This document shows positions 41,275-50,425 of a stretch of DNA of 64,000 nt, one piece after another. The notes beneath the pieces were generated by a model that made no database searches, was not told the DNA's origin, and saw only the letters and a list, made by a program, of their open reading frames with translations. Location of the stretch: assembly GCF_016125575.1 (NCBI RefSeq), contig NZ_WGLM01000004.1, forward strand, positions 808,501 through 872,500, written 5' to 3'. Origin of the DNA: Limimaricola sp. (GTDB taxonomy: Bacteria; Pseudomonadota; Alphaproteobacteria; Rhodobacterales; Rhodobacteraceae). The first letter of the stretch is position 1. Each line of letters starts with the position of its first letter. Both the position numbers and the translations under genes were made by a program.

Positions 41275-41742
41275 ATGCGCCCTGTGGTGAAGGTTGCCCG
41301 CGTGCCGGGGGCCGATACGGCACTGCCCCTGCCCGCCTACCAGACCGCGGGCGCGGCGGGGGCGGACCTTGTCGCGAACTTTCCCGAAGGCGCGCGGGAC
41401 GGGTTGACGCTCGCTCCCGGCGCGCGCGCACTGGTGCCCACGGGGCTGCGCATGGCAATTCCTGACGGCTTCGAGGTGCAGGTGCGCCCGCGCTCGGGCC
41501 TGGCGCTGAAACACGGCCTGACGCTGCCCAACAGCCCCGGCACCATCGACAGCGACTATCGCGGGGAAGTGGGCGTGATCGTGATGAACGCGGGCGATGC
41601 GCCCGTCACCATCCGCCACGGCGACCGCATCGCGCAGGCCGTGGTGGCGCCCGTGGTGCAGGCGGCATGGGCCGAGGTCGGCGCGCTGGACGAGACAGAG
41701 CGCGGCGCGGGCGGTTTCGGTTCGACAGGAGGGGCGGGATGA
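41275..41742 (+). CDS. dut: deoxyuridine 5'-triphosphate nucleotidohydrolase
   Basis: 155 residues, trimeric dUTPase. Conserved motifs: AGAAGADL (I), [29 protein letters not shown] (II-III, with the catalytic Asp in IDSDY), [17 protein letters not shown] (IV) and the C-terminal P-loop-like arm [11 protein letters not shown] (V). It removes dUTP to keep uracil out of DNA. The ATG at 41275 is preferred to upstream 41161 because the latter lies in coaBC; AGAAGGGGCG precedes it. The last codons overlap the MoeB-like gene by 4 nt. Confidence 0.96.
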   Translation: MRPVVKVARVPGADTALPLPAYQTAGAAGADLVANFPEGARDGLTLAPGARALVPTGLRMAIPDGFEVQVRPRSGLALKHGLTLPNSPGTIDSDYRGEVGVIVMNAGDAPVTIRHGDRIAQAVVAPVVQAAWAEVGALDETERGAGGFGSTGGAG

Positions 41743-42776
41743 TCCTTGTCGGCGTCATGGCGGCGGCGATTTGGGGCCTGGGCATGTTGACCGGCGCGCC
41801 CACCCGCGCGCGCTGGACCATGCTGGCCGTGCTGCTGGGCGCGGTGATGCTGGAACAGGTGCTGCTGCCGGCGGGCCACCCGTTACGAGAGGCGACGGGG
41901 CACGACGTGCGGTTCTGGCTGCTGCTGGTCGGTTTTGCCGCTGTTGTCTGGGCGTATCGGGCCGGGCTTGGCACCCTGCGCAACCGGGCCCGTGTGCCCG
42001 ACGCAGTGCCCGAGCAGGGTGGCTTTTCCGAGCCGGAGCTGGAACGTTACGCCCGCCACATCATGCTGCGCGAGGTTGGCGGACCGGGTCAGGCGCGACT
42101 GAAGGGCGCGCGCGTGCTGGTGGTGGGTGCAGGGGGCCTCGGCTCGCCCGCACTGCTTTACCTTGCCGGGGCCGGGGTGGGCACGATTGGCGTGATCGAC
42201 GATGATACGGTCGATGCCTCGAACCTGCAGCGGCAGGTGATCCACGGCGAAGACCGTCTTGGTCTGCCCAAGGTGCAGTCGGCGGTTCAGGCGCTCGCCG
42301 CGCTGAACCGGCATGTCACGCTGCGCCCCTACAACCGCCGCCTGACGGACGAGATCGCGGCCGACCTGATCGACGACTATGACCTCGTCCTTGACGGGTC
42401 TGACAATTTCGCCACTCGATACCTGCTGAATGCCGCCTGCGCCAAGGCGGGCAAGCCGCTGGTTGCCGCGGCGATCACCCAGTGGGAGGGCCAGATCAGC
42501 GTTTATGACCCGGCCCATGGCACGCCCTGCTATCAATGTGTCTTTCCCGAGGCGCCGGCGGCGGGCCTTGTCCCCACTTGCGCCGAGGCTGGCGTGATCG
42601 GCCCGTTGCCGGGCGTGCTGGGCGCGATGATGGCGCTGGAAGCGATCAAGGTGATCACCGGCGCGGGCGAGACGCTGGCCGGTCGGCTGCTGATCTACGA
42701 CGCGCTGGATGCCGATACGCGCGTCATGCGGCTGAAACGGCGCCCCGATTGCCCGATCTGCGGAGCCGCCGCCTAG
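41739..42776 (+). CDS. membrane-anchored HesA/MoeB/ThiF family E1-like protein
   Basis: 345 residues. Residues 1-85 form two or three hydrophobic helices ([52 protein letters not shown]) before the E1-like domain: [53 protein letters not shown] (ATP loop), [29 protein letters not shown] and a distal CPIC zinc pair, with [18 protein letters not shown]. It should adenylate the C-terminus of a sulfur carrier such as MoaD or ThiS. Membrane anchoring is unusual. The ATG overlaps the dut stop. No carrier gene is adjacent. Confidence 0.86.
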   Translation: MILVGVMAAAIWGLGMLTGAPTRARWTMLAVLLGAVMLEQVLLPAGHPLREATGHDVRFWLLLVGFAAVVWAYRAGLGTLRNRARVPDAVPEQGGFSEPELERYARHIMLREVGGPGQARLKGARVLVVGAGGLGSPALLYLAGAGVGTIGVIDDDTVDASNLQRQVIHGEDRLGLPKVQSAVQALAALNRHVTLRPYNRRLTDEIAADLIDDYDLVLDGSDNFATRYLLNAACAKAGKPLVAAAITQWEGQISVYDPAHGTPCYQCVFPEAPAAGLVPTCAEAGVIGPLPGVLGAMMALEAIKVITGAGETLAGRLLIYDALDADTRVMRLKRRPDCPICGAAA

Positions 42777-43567
42777 CCGAAGCGATAGCTCGACGCGGTG
42801 ACGCCGCCGAACAGGCCGGTATCGTGATAGACCATGCGCGCGGCCTCGTCCTCTGCCGCGCCAAGTGCGACGAAAAGCGGGACAAGATGATCTTCGTCCT
42901 TGTGGGCAACGCGGGCATAGGGCGCCTCTTCCCAATGCTCCAGCGCCTTGGTCCGCGCGGCGGGCGCTTGGGCCAGCGTGGCGGAAAGCCAGCGGTCGAA
43001 CCCTTCCGACGGCTCCTTGGCCCCGGGCCCGAAAAGCGCAAGGTTATGGTACGACAGGCCCGAACCGATGATCAGCACGCCCTCGTCCCGAAGCGGCGCA
43101 AGGGCCCGGCCAAGGGCAACGTGTTCCTCGGGCGAATAGCCGTGGCGCAGGGAAATCTGGAACAGCGGCACATCGGCTTGCGGATACATCACGTAAGCCG
43201 GCACGAAGGTGCCGTGGTCAAAGCCCTGCCTGTCGTCCAGTCGCACTGGCAGTCCGGCAGCGGCGATCAGGTCGGCCGCGCGACGGGCGATGTCGGGCGC
43301 GCCGGGGGCGGGGTAGGTGATCTGGAAGGTATGCGGCGGGAAGCCGCGATAGTCGTAGACCATCGGCGGCGCAGGGCTGGTCATGACGGCAAAGCTGTCA
43401 TCCTCCCAGTGGCCCGAGATCATCAGGATCGCCTTGGGCCGCTCCGGCAGGTCGGCCACCATTTGGCGGAAACTCTCCTCAAGATTAGAGAACATCGCCC
43501 GCCAGTCGGGCATCCAGGGCCAGGGGCCGCCGCCATGGCTGATGAAATAGGTGGGCATGCGGGTCAT
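42773..43567 (-). CDS. DODA-type extradiol dioxygenase (class III, LigB family)
   Basis: 264 residues. Metal-ligand positions are recognisable: PTYFISHGGGPWPW (first His), MISGHWEDDSF (second His), QGFDHGTFVPAYVMYPQADVPLFQISLR, and GSGLSYHNLALFG. The family includes 4,5-DOPA dioxygenase and YgiD and opens aromatic catechol rings. Substrate is unknown. AAGGAACCA precedes the ATG at 43567. It converges on the MoeB-like gene, sharing CTAG at the stops. Confidence 0.86.
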   Translation of the reverse strand: MTRMPTYFISHGGGPWPWMPDWRAMFSNLEESFRQMVADLPERPKAILMISGHWEDDSFAVMTSPAPPMVYDYRGFPPHTFQITYPAPGAPDIARRAADLIAAAGLPVRLDDRQGFDHGTFVPAYVMYPQADVPLFQISLRHGYSPEEHVALGRALAPLRDEGVLIIGSGLSYHNLALFGPGAKEPSEGFDRWLSATLAQAPAARTKALEHWEEAPYARVAHKDEDHLVPLFVALGAAEDEAARMVYHDTGLFGGVTASSYRFG

Positions 43568-43828
43568 CGGCGTGGTTCCTTCATCTGCTGATGCAAAGGT
43601 GCGCCTGCCGTCCTCGTGAGACAAGCGCAACCGGATGTGAATTTCGGACCTGCCATCGTGCACTGGCGCACGTTGATGCCGCGTCGTCGTCACCTGCCTG
43701 CCGGGGCGGCACAAGACGGCAGGAGAACCGGGAAACATGCGCCGAGTGACCGGATTGCGATCCGCGCCCCTTGCCTTGGCCGCGACTGGCGGCATACTCG
43801 CGCGCAATCACATCACGGAGAGATATCC

Positions 43829-44617
43829 ATGAAATTCCTCGCCATCCTCGCCGCCGCCGCGGCTTTCGTCGCCGGAGCGGCTGTCGCCGATACCGCGCTG
43901 CCCGATCTGCAGGGCCGCGAAATTACCGTCGTGACCGAGAATGCCTATCCGCCGCTGCAGTTCATCGACAAGGACGGCAACGCGGTCGGCTGGGAATACG
44001 ATGCCGTGGCCGAAATCGCCAAGCGGCTGAACTTGCAGGTGAAATACGCCAATATCAGCTGGGACGCGATGATCCCGGCGGTCAGCGAAGGTCAGTTCGA
44101 CATGGGCATGACCGGCATCACCATCCGGGACGACCGCAAGGAAAAGGTCGACTTCTCCGACCCCTACATGCGCTCGGAAATGCTGATGATGGTGCGCGGC
44201 GATGAAACCCGCTTCACCGACGCGGCCAGCTTTGCCGCCAACCCCGACCTGCTGATGGCCGCGCAGCCGGGCACCACGCCCTTCTACGTGGGCGTCTACG
44301 ACGTGCTGGACGGAAACGAGCAGAACCCGCGGATCAAGCTGTTCGAGACCTTCGGCGCGGGCCTTCAGGCGCTCAAAGCCGGCGACGTGGACCTTGTCCT
44401 GTCGGATTCGACAGCCGCCAACGGCTATGTCGCCGCCTCTGATGGTGGGCTGAAGATCATCGGCCAGCCGCTGGGCGCCGAGGATTTCGGCTTTATCTTC
44501 CCGAAGGGCTCGGACCTTGTCGCGCCGATCAATGCGGCCATCGCTGCGCTCAAGGCCGACGGCACGTTGGACGCGCTGAACAAGAAGTGGTTCCTCGACT
44601 ACAAGATGGGCGAGTGA
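43829..44617 (+). CDS. amino-acid ABC transporter substrate-binding protein (family 3)
   Basis: 262 residues with a signal peptide (about 1-20, cleaved near AAVADTALP). The SBP_bac_3 pattern is seen in [61 protein letters not shown] and a C-terminal [25 protein letters not shown]. It binds a polar amino acid or related opine in the periplasm and hands it to the permease encoded next. GGAGAG 6 nt upstream of the ATG. A terminator-like hairpin separates it from the permease. Ligand unknown. Confidence 0.93.
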   Translation: MKFLAILAAAAAFVAGAAVADTALPDLQGREITVVTENAYPPLQFIDKDGNAVGWEYDAVAEIAKRLNLQVKYANISWDAMIPAVSEGQFDMGMTGITIRDDRKEKVDFSDPYMRSEMLMMVRGDETRFTDAASFAANPDLLMAAQPGTTPFYVGVYDVLDGNEQNPRIKLFETFGAGLQALKAGDVDLVLSDSTAANGYVAASDGGLKIIGQPLGAEDFGFIFPKGSDLVAPINAAIAALKADGTLDALNKKWFLDYKMGE

Positions 44618-44626
44618 GCCCGAAGG

Positions 44627-44657
44627 CGGGGCCGGTTCTGGCCGGCCCCGGCATTTT
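44627..44657 (+). terminator. intercistronic intrinsic terminator-like hairpin between binding protein and permease
   Basis: CGGGGCCGG (44627-44635) and CCGGCCCCG (44642-44650) form a perfect 9-bp stem with a 6-nt loop, followed by GCATTTTCT. Located 10 nt after the binding-protein stop and 4-11 nt before the permease ATG (44661). It should give more binding protein than permease. Confidence 0.7.
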
Positions 44658-44660
44658 CTC

Positions 44661-45455
44661 ATGATTCCGACCCCGCCACAGGACCGCGATTTCCCCTGGT
44701 GGCTTGTGATCGCCGGGATCACCGGCGCATGGCTGCTGTATCAGGTCATCGCCGACGCGATCTATGCCAAGGTCTTGGCGACGCTGGTGCAGGGCGTCAC
44801 CATTACCATTTTCGTTACGCTGGTCGCCTATTTCCTCGCCTGTCTGCTGGGGCTGGGGCTGGCCCTTGCTGCGCAGTCGCGCTGGCTGGCGGTGCGACAG
44901 GTGGCCCGGTTTTATGTCGAGATCATGCGCGGCATCCCGATCATCGTGCTGCTGTTGTACGTGGCCTTCGTGCTGGCCCCGGCGGCGGTGGCGGGGTGGA
45001 ATGCGCTGGCCATCCCGATCGGTCTGCCCGAGATCAGCACCCGCAACGTGCCGCTGCTGTGGCGCGCCGTCATCGCACTGACGCTGGCCTATGCCTCGTT
45101 CCTGGCCGAGATCTTTCGCGCCGGGCTGCAATCGGTCGACAAGGGGCAAATCGAGGCGGCCGAGGCGCTGGGCCTCAACCGCTGGCAGCGCTTTCGGTTC
45201 ATCGTCTTTCCGCAGGCGTTCCGCACCATCCTGCCGCCGCTGGGCAACGATTTTGTCGCGATGGTGAAGGATTCCAGCCTTGTTTCGGTCCTTGGCGTCA
45301 GTGACATCACGCAATTGGGCAAGGTTACGGCGGCGGGCAACTTTCGTTACCTTGAAACCTACAACGTCGTGGCGCTGATCTACCTGATCATGACGATCGG
45401 GCTGTCGCTTCTGCTGCGGCGGCTGGAACGGCGGCTGCGCCAGCGGCAGGGCTAG
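44661..45455 (+). CDS. amino-acid ABC transporter permease (HisMQ/GlnP type)
   Basis: 264 residues. An N-terminal hydrophobic part, then the BPD_transp_1 domain: AKVLATLVQGVTITIFVTLVAYFLACLLGLGLAL, VARFYVEIMRGIPIIVLLLYVAFVL and the EAA loop EAAEALGLNRWQRFRFIVFPQAFRTILPPLGNDFVAMVKDSSL. The loop contacts an ATPase, but no ATP-binding gene follows; the next gene is a peptidase. It must share an ATPase encoded elsewhere. Only 44 nt from the binding-protein gene. Confidence 0.92.
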   Translation: MIPTPPQDRDFPWWLVIAGITGAWLLYQVIADAIYAKVLATLVQGVTITIFVTLVAYFLACLLGLGLALAAQSRWLAVRQVARFYVEIMRGIPIIVLLLYVAFVLAPAAVAGWNALAIPIGLPEISTRNVPLLWRAVIALTLAYASFLAEIFRAGLQSVDKGQIEAAEALGLNRWQRFRFIVFPQAFRTILPPLGNDFVAMVKDSSLVSVLGVSDITQLGKVTAAGNFRYLETYNVVALIYLIMTIGLSLLLRRLERRLRQRQG

Positions 45456-45520
45456 ATCGCCGCCGGGGGGATGGCCGCGGGCGGCGGGACGGACTAGGTA
45501 GGGGCCAAAGGAGACCTGCC

Positions 45521-47548
45521 ATGACCAATCCGCTGCTGACAGACTGGACCACGCCCTTCGGTCTGCCGCCCTTCGACGCGATCACCGACGATGATTTCGG
45601 CCCCGCCGTGCAGGCGGCGCTGAACGAGGCGCGCGCCAACATCGCCGCCATTACCGACAATCCCGACGCGCCGACATTTGCCAACACGATCGAGGCGCTC
45701 GAACTTGCCGAAGGCCGTTTGAATGCTGTTCTGGGCGCGTTCTTCACGGTGGCGGGCGCCGACAGCAACCCCGCGCGCGAGGCGTTGCAGCGTGAGTTTG
45801 CGCCGATGCTTAGCGCCTATGGCTCGGAGATCACCCAGAACCGCGCGCTGTTCGACCGGGTCGAGGCGCTGTGGACCCAGCGCGAGACGCTGGACCTGAC
45901 CGACGAACAGGCGCGCGTGCTGCTGCTGACGCGGCGCGGCTTCGTGCGCGCGGGGGCGCAGCTGGAAGGCTTCGCCGCTGATCGTCTGAAAGAGGTGAAA
46001 TCGCGCCTTTCGGTGCTGGGCACGCAATTTTCGCAAAACCTGCTCGCAGACGAACGCGAGTGGGAGATGCCGTTGTCCGTGGCCGACCTTGCCGCGCTGC
46101 CCGACTTCGTGCAGGCCGCCGCGCGTGCTGCCGGGGCCGAACGCGGGGCAAAAGGCCCGATCGTGACGCTGTCGCGCAGCCTGATCGTGCCCTTCCTGCA
46201 GTTTTCGCCCAACCGCGATCTGCGGCGGCAGGCCTACGAGGCGTGGGTTGCCCGTGGCGCCAATGGTGGCGAAACCGACAACCGTGGAATTGCCGCCGAA
46301 ATCCTCGAACTGCGGGCCGAGCGGGCCATGCTTTTGGGCTATGACAGCTTTGCGGACTACAAGCTGGAAACCGAGATGGCAGGGACCCCACAGGCCGTGC
46401 GCGACCTGCTGATGCAGGTCTGGGAGCCCGCAGTCACGGCGGCCGATGCCGACGCAGAACGGCTTCAGGCGATGCTGCACAACGATGGCCAGACCGGCCC
46501 GCTGGAGCCTTGGGACTGGCGCTATTATTCTGAAAAGCGCCGCCGCGCCGAGCATGATCTCGATGAAGGTGCCATCAAGCCCTACCTGCAACTCGACCGG
46601 ATGATCGAAGCGGTTTTTGCCTGTGCCAACCGCCTGTTCGGACTGGAATTCCAGCCGGTCGACGGGCCGCTTTATCACCCGGACGTGCGGCTGTGGGAGG
46701 TCACACGCAAGGGCGAGCACGTCGCCGTTTTCGTGGGCGACTACTTTGCGCGGGCCTCAAAACGCTCGGGCGCGTGGTGCACGGCGATGCGGTCCCAGCA
46801 GCGGCTGGCGGGCGAGGTGCGGCCGATCGTCATCAACGTCTGCAACTTCGCCAAACCCGAGGCGGGCCAGCCGGCGCTGTTGTCCTATGACGATGCGCGC
46901 ACGCTGTTCCACGAATTCGGCCACGCCCTGCATCAGATGCTGTCGAACGTGACCTATGAGAGCATTTCCGGCACCTCGGTGGCGCGCGATTTCGTCGAAC
47001 TGCCGAGCCAGCTTTACGAACACTGGCTGGAAGTGCCCGCCGTGCTGGAAGAATTCGCCACCCATGCCGAAACGGGCGAGGCGATGCCGGCCGAGATGCT
47101 GAAACGCCTGCTGGCCGCCTCGACCTATGACATGGGGTTCCAGACGGTCGAATACGTCGCTTCCGCGCTTGTCGATCTGGAATTCCACGAGGGCGAGCCG
47201 CCGGCCGACCCGATGCAGAAGCAGGCCGAAATTCTTGAAGGGCTGGGGATGCCGCACGCCATCGGCATGCGCCACGCCACCCCGCATTTCGCGCATGTCT
47301 TCTCCGGCGACGGCTATTCCGCGGGCTATTACAGCTACATGTGGTCCGAGGTGATGGATGCCGACGCCTTTGCCGCCTTTGACGAAGCGGGCGACCCCTT
47401 CGATCCTGCGCTGGCAGAGAAACTGGAGCGCAACATCCTGTCGGCCGGTGGCAGCGCCGAGGCGGCCGAGCTTTACACCGCGTTCCGTGGCCGGATGCCA
47501 GGGGTAGAGGCGTTGCTGAAGGGCAGGGGGCTGGCCGACGCGGCCTAG
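45521..47548 (+). CDS. M3 family zinc metallopeptidase (oligopeptidase A / Dcp type)
   Basis: 675 residues. The zinc site is LFHEFGHALHQML near residue 465 (HExxH), with the third ligand in the downstream ESISGTSVARDFVELPSQLYEHW. Oligopeptidase A or dipeptidyl carboxypeptidase degrade peptides and signal peptide fragments in the cytosol; no signal sequence. ADNP-type N-terminal LLTDWTTPFGLPPFDAITDDDFGPAV is that of the family. ATG at 45521 with GGAGA 8 nt upstream. Converges on the CDF gene at CTAG (47545-47548). Confidence 0.93.
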   Translation: MTNPLLTDWTTPFGLPPFDAITDDDFGPAVQAALNEARANIAAITDNPDAPTFANTIEALELAEGRLNAVLGAFFTVAGADSNPAREALQREFAPMLSAYGSEITQNRALFDRVEALWTQRETLDLTDEQARVLLLTRRGFVRAGAQLEGFAADRLKEVKSRLSVLGTQFSQNLLADEREWEMPLSVADLAALPDFVQAAARAAGAERGAKGPIVTLSRSLIVPFLQFSPNRDLRRQAYEAWVARGANGGETDNRGIAAEILELRAERAMLLGYDSFADYKLETEMAGTPQAVRDLLMQVWEPAVTAADADAERLQAMLHNDGQTGPLEPWDWRYYSEKRRRAEHDLDEGAIKPYLQLDRMIEAVFACANRLFGLEFQPVDGPLYHPDVRLWEVTRKGEHVAVFVGDYFARASKRSGAWCTAMRSQQRLAGEVRPIVINVCNFAKPEAGQPALLSYDDARTLFHEFGHALHQMLSNVTYESISGTSVARDFVELPSQLYEHWLEVPAVLEEFATHAETGEAMPAEMLKRLLAASTYDMGFQTVEYVASALVDLEFHEGEPPADPMQKQAEILEGLGMPHAIGMRHATPHFAHVFSGDGYSAGYYSYMWSEVMDADAFAAFDEAGDPFDPALAEKLERNILSAGGSAEAAELYTAFRGRMPGVEALLKGRGLADAA

Positions 47549-48453
47549 CCGCGCGTGTCCTCGGGGTGCTTGGTCACCCCGACCGGATCCTGATGGATCA
47601 GCACGTCGGCGCGCGGATGGGCGGCGGTAATGGCCCGGCGCAACGCCGCCCCGATCGCGTGCGTTTCGTTCAGCGTCTTCGAGCCGTCCAGCTCGACATG
47701 CATGTTGACGAAAACGCGGCTGCCAGAGACCCGCGTCTTGAGGTCGTGAAAGCCGTGGATCCCGGGAAAGTTGCCGGTGATCCGCGCGATGTCCTCGATC
47801 ATCGCGGGGTCGGCCTGCCGGTCCATCAGCGCGTCCCAGGCCTGCTTGCCGATGCGCACCGCGCCTGACGCCAGAAAGGCCGCCGCCCCCAGCGCAAAGA
47901 CGCTGTCGATTTGCCCCAGATTGTACCGTGCCGCCGCCCACAGCGCGACGATGGCCCCGATCGACGGGATCATGTCGCCGACGTAATGCAGCGAATCGGC
48001 CATCACCACGCGGTTGCCGGTCTTGCGCGCGACCCGCCGCTGCCACCAGACTAGGGCCAATGTCAGCAGGATGGAAAACACCATTACCGCAATGCCCGCG
48101 CCTTCGTCGCGGGGCAGCGATACATCGGGCGATATCAGCCGGCGCACCGCGGCCACGGCAATGACACCGGCCGCGGCAAGGATGAACAGCGCCTGACCGA
48201 GGGCTGCCAGATCCTCTGCCGAGGTGTGGCCAAAGGGGTGATCCTCATCGGCGGGCTTGGCGGCATAGGCGATCGCGGCCAGCCCGCCCAGCGACATCAT
48301 CAGGTCCAGCCCGCTATCAGCCAGCGTTGCGGCAACGGAAAGCGAGCCTGTCGCGGCCAGCGCCCAAAGCTTGGCCAGCACCAGCAAAAGCGCCACGGCC
48401 ACCGACATCAGTCCGGCCGACAGGTTCAGGTTGGTTTCATGGGCGCGTGTCAT
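47545..48453 (-). CDS. cation diffusion facilitator family transporter (FieF-like)
   Basis: 302 residues, six TM helices and a cytoplasmic C-terminal domain. Metal-site residues: SLSVAATLADSGLDLMMSLGG (TM2 Asp pair), DEDHPFGHTSAEDL (the H-P-x-G-H motif), MADSLHYVGDMIPSIGAIVAL (TM5) and a C-terminal HGFHDLKTRVSGSRVFVNMHVELDG. It exports divalent cations such as Zn, Fe or Mn with proton antiport. Metal specificity cannot be fixed from the motif here. Converges on the peptidase gene. Confidence 0.92.
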   Translation of the reverse strand: MTRAHETNLNLSAGLMSVAVALLLVLAKLWALAATGSLSVAATLADSGLDLMMSLGGLAAIAYAAKPADEDHPFGHTSAEDLAALGQALFILAAAGVIAVAAVRRLISPDVSLPRDEGAGIAVMVFSILLTLALVWWQRRVARKTGNRVVMADSLHYVGDMIPSIGAIVALWAAARYNLGQIDSVFALGAAAFLASGAVRIGKQAWDALMDRQADPAMIEDIARITGNFPGIHGFHDLKTRVSGSRVFVNMHVELDGSKTLNETHAIGAALRRAITAAHPRADVLIHQDPVGVTKHPEDTRG

Positions 48454-48490
48454 GGGCTGCGACTAATGTAGGAACGCGCCGGACGAAAGC

Positions 48491-49141
48491 CTAGTTCCGG
48501 ATCTCGTCGGCGTCGACGCCCCAGAGCACCGACTTGGGCGTCCATCCGCTATAGCCCCCGGCGGTGATCCGGCACCACGTCTTGTCGCAGGTGCCCAGCC
48601 GCCCGATGACGCCGGCCTGCAGGATCGCGGTTTCGGCGGCCTTGGTATCCGGCAGGGCGTAAAGCGGTTCCATATCCTTGTCGACGATCACCGTGCGCAC
48701 GCCCGACAGCATCGAGTAGTGCACCCAGCCGCCCATCCCGTCACGGTCAATGACGCGGCGCCAGTGGCCGTATTCAGCCACCACCTGCAACGGCATGTCG
48801 CGGCGGGTGAACACCCAATCGATCCGGTGGCTGAGCGAAGGCCCCCGCCGCACGTTGGCCTCGTTCGTCTTGAGCGAGACGTAGCGCGGCAACGGCAGGT
48901 TTGTGACAGGACCCAGCGCGGTGCCTTCGGCAGCGGGTTGCGACATGTCCGCATCCGCTTCAAGTCCCGAATCAGGCGCGGTTGCGTCCGGGGCCGTGGC
49001 GCCCGTGTCTGTCGAGATGGCCGGGGCAGACTTGCTTGCCAGCGCAAGGGCCGGAACCAGCCGCTCTGCGTTGCCCGCGGCGCCAATGCCCGTCACGAGG
49101 ACGGCGAGAGCCGCCGCGCCTATCCATGTCCGCATCTGCAT
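48491..49141 (-). CDS. SH3 domain-containing exported protein
   Basis: 216 residues. N-terminal signal/anchor (IGAAALAVLVTGIGAAG), a low-complexity Ala/Asp/Thr linker (about residues 45-75), then a bacterial SH3-type domain (YVSLKTNEANVRRGPSLSHRIDWVFTRRDMPLQVVAEYGHWRRVIDRDGMGGWVHYSML) and a second similar half ending in ITAGGYSGWTPKSVLWGVDADE. Cys pair in GTCDKTWCRI may be a disulfide. Such proteins act at the cell wall or as periplasmic scaffolds. Start ATG 49141 (AGGG-CATC before it); 49135 is the alternative. Confidence 0.8.
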   Translation of the reverse strand: MQMRTWIGAAALAVLVTGIGAAGNAERLVPALALASKSAPAISTDTGATAPDATAPDSGLEADADMSQPAAEGTALGPVTNLPLPRYVSLKTNEANVRRGPSLSHRIDWVFTRRDMPLQVVAEYGHWRRVIDRDGMGGWVHYSMLSGVRTVIVDKDMEPLYALPDTKAAETAILQAGVIGRLGTCDKTWCRITAGGYSGWTPKSVLWGVDADEIRN

Positions 49142-49253
49142 GATGCCCTGCCTGTCACTGCGTCTGCCCGCGGGTGCGCGGTCTTGTGCCGCGTCTCCCG
49201 TACAGGCAATCTGCCATCAAGCAGCGCGAATGCAAAGCCAAGGAGGCGATCAC

Positions 49254-50240
49254 ATGCCCGGGAAACGTCTGAGTGTTGTCGTCACGCGACGGTTGCCCGC
49301 GGCAGTAGAGACGCGGATGAGCGAGCTTTTCGACGTCACCCTCAGCCCCGACGACAAGCCGATGACGCGCGAGGCGCTGACCGCGGCGATGCAGGGCGCC
49401 GACGTGCTGGTCCCCACCGTGACCGATCAGATCGACGCGCGGCTGCTCGCCGCGGCGGGCGACAAGCTCAAGCTGATCGCCAATTACGGCGCGGGGGTGG
49501 ACCACATTGACGTATCCACGGCCCGCCAGCGCGGCATCCTTGTGTCCAACACGCCCGGCGTCGTCACGGACGATACCGCCGACATGACACTGGCCCTGAT
49601 TCTCGCCGTGACCCGGCGCATCCCCGAAGGGCTGGCGCTGATGCAGTCGGGCGACTGGAAGGGGTGGGCCCCCACCGCCATGCTGGGCGGGCGGATCGCC
49701 GGGCGGCGGCTGGGCATCCTCGGCATGGGTAGGATCGGGCAGGCGGTGGCGCGGCGCGCGCGCGCCTTTGGCATGCAGGTGCACTACAACAACCGCCGCC
49801 GTCTGCGCGCCGAGGTCGAGGAGGCGCTGGAGGCAACGTGGTGGGAAAGCCTTGACCAGATGGTCAGCCGCATCGACATCCTGTCGATCAACTGTCCCCA
49901 CACGCCGGCGACCTTCCACCTGATGAACGCGCGGCGGCTGAAGCTGATGAAACCCGACGCGGTGATCGTCAACACCAGCCGCGGCGAGGTGATCGACGAG
50001 AACGCGCTGACCCGGATGCTGCGCGCGGGCGAGATCGCGGGCGCGGGCCTTGACGTGTTCGAGCGCGGCGCCGAGATCAACCCGCGCCTGCGCGAACTGC
50101 CCAACGTGGTGCTGCTGCCGCACATGGGCTCGGCCACCGTCGAGGGCCGCGCCGAGATGGGCGAGAAGGTGATCATCAACATCAAGACCTTCGCCGACGG
50201 CCACCGCCCGCCGGACCTCGTCGTGCCGGGGGTCATGTAG
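49254..50240 (+). CDS. 2-hydroxyacid dehydrogenase (D-glycerate/glyoxylate reductase type)
   Basis: 328 residues, D-isomer-specific dehydrogenase. RRLGILGMGRIGQAVARRARAFG is the NAD(P) loop near residue 155, NTSRGEVIDENALTRML carries the catalytic Arg, AGAGLDVFERG the Glu and VVLLPHMGSATVEGRAEMG the catalytic His. GVDHIDVSTARQRGI is the substrate-loop block. It reduces glyoxylate or hydroxypyruvate, or oxidises D-glycerate. AAGGAGG 9 nt upstream chooses the ATG at 49254. Transcribed divergently from the SH3 protein gene. Confidence 0.9.
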   Translation: MPGKRLSVVVTRRLPAAVETRMSELFDVTLSPDDKPMTREALTAAMQGADVLVPTVTDQIDARLLAAAGDKLKLIANYGAGVDHIDVSTARQRGILVSNTPGVVTDDTADMTLALILAVTRRIPEGLALMQSGDWKGWAPTAMLGGRIAGRRLGILGMGRIGQAVARRARAFGMQVHYNNRRRLRAEVEEALEATWWESLDQMVSRIDILSINCPHTPATFHLMNARRLKLMKPDAVIVNTSRGEVIDENALTRMLRAGEIAGAGLDVFERGAEINPRLRELPNVVLLPHMGSATVEGRAEMGEKVIINIKTFADGHRPPDLVVPGVM

Positions 50241-50389
50241 GGACGAGTCGCGCCCGCACCTCAACGTTGATTGATGTGAGCAAAGGGCGGCGGCCGCACC
50301 GGGAGGGCGGTCCGCCATTGTCACTGATGTTGCACAGCGACCCGGCCAAAACCGCAGCAACACGGACAAACTTCGCAAAAGCAGATCTT

Positions 50390-50415
50390 GGCAAGGCTCC
50401 TCAGTGAGCCTTGCC
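50390..50415. terminator. hairpin between 2-hydroxyacid dehydrogenase and kup
   Basis: GGCAAGGCTC (50390-50399) and GAGCCTTGCC (50406-50415) are perfect 10-bp arms with a 6-nt loop, 10 nt beyond the kup stop. The minus-strand side continues AAGATCTGCTTTTGCG, so a U-rich run starts 8 nt after the stem. Probably a shared terminator for the converging genes. Confidence 0.55.
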
Positions 50416-50425
50416 CTCGGGGCGT

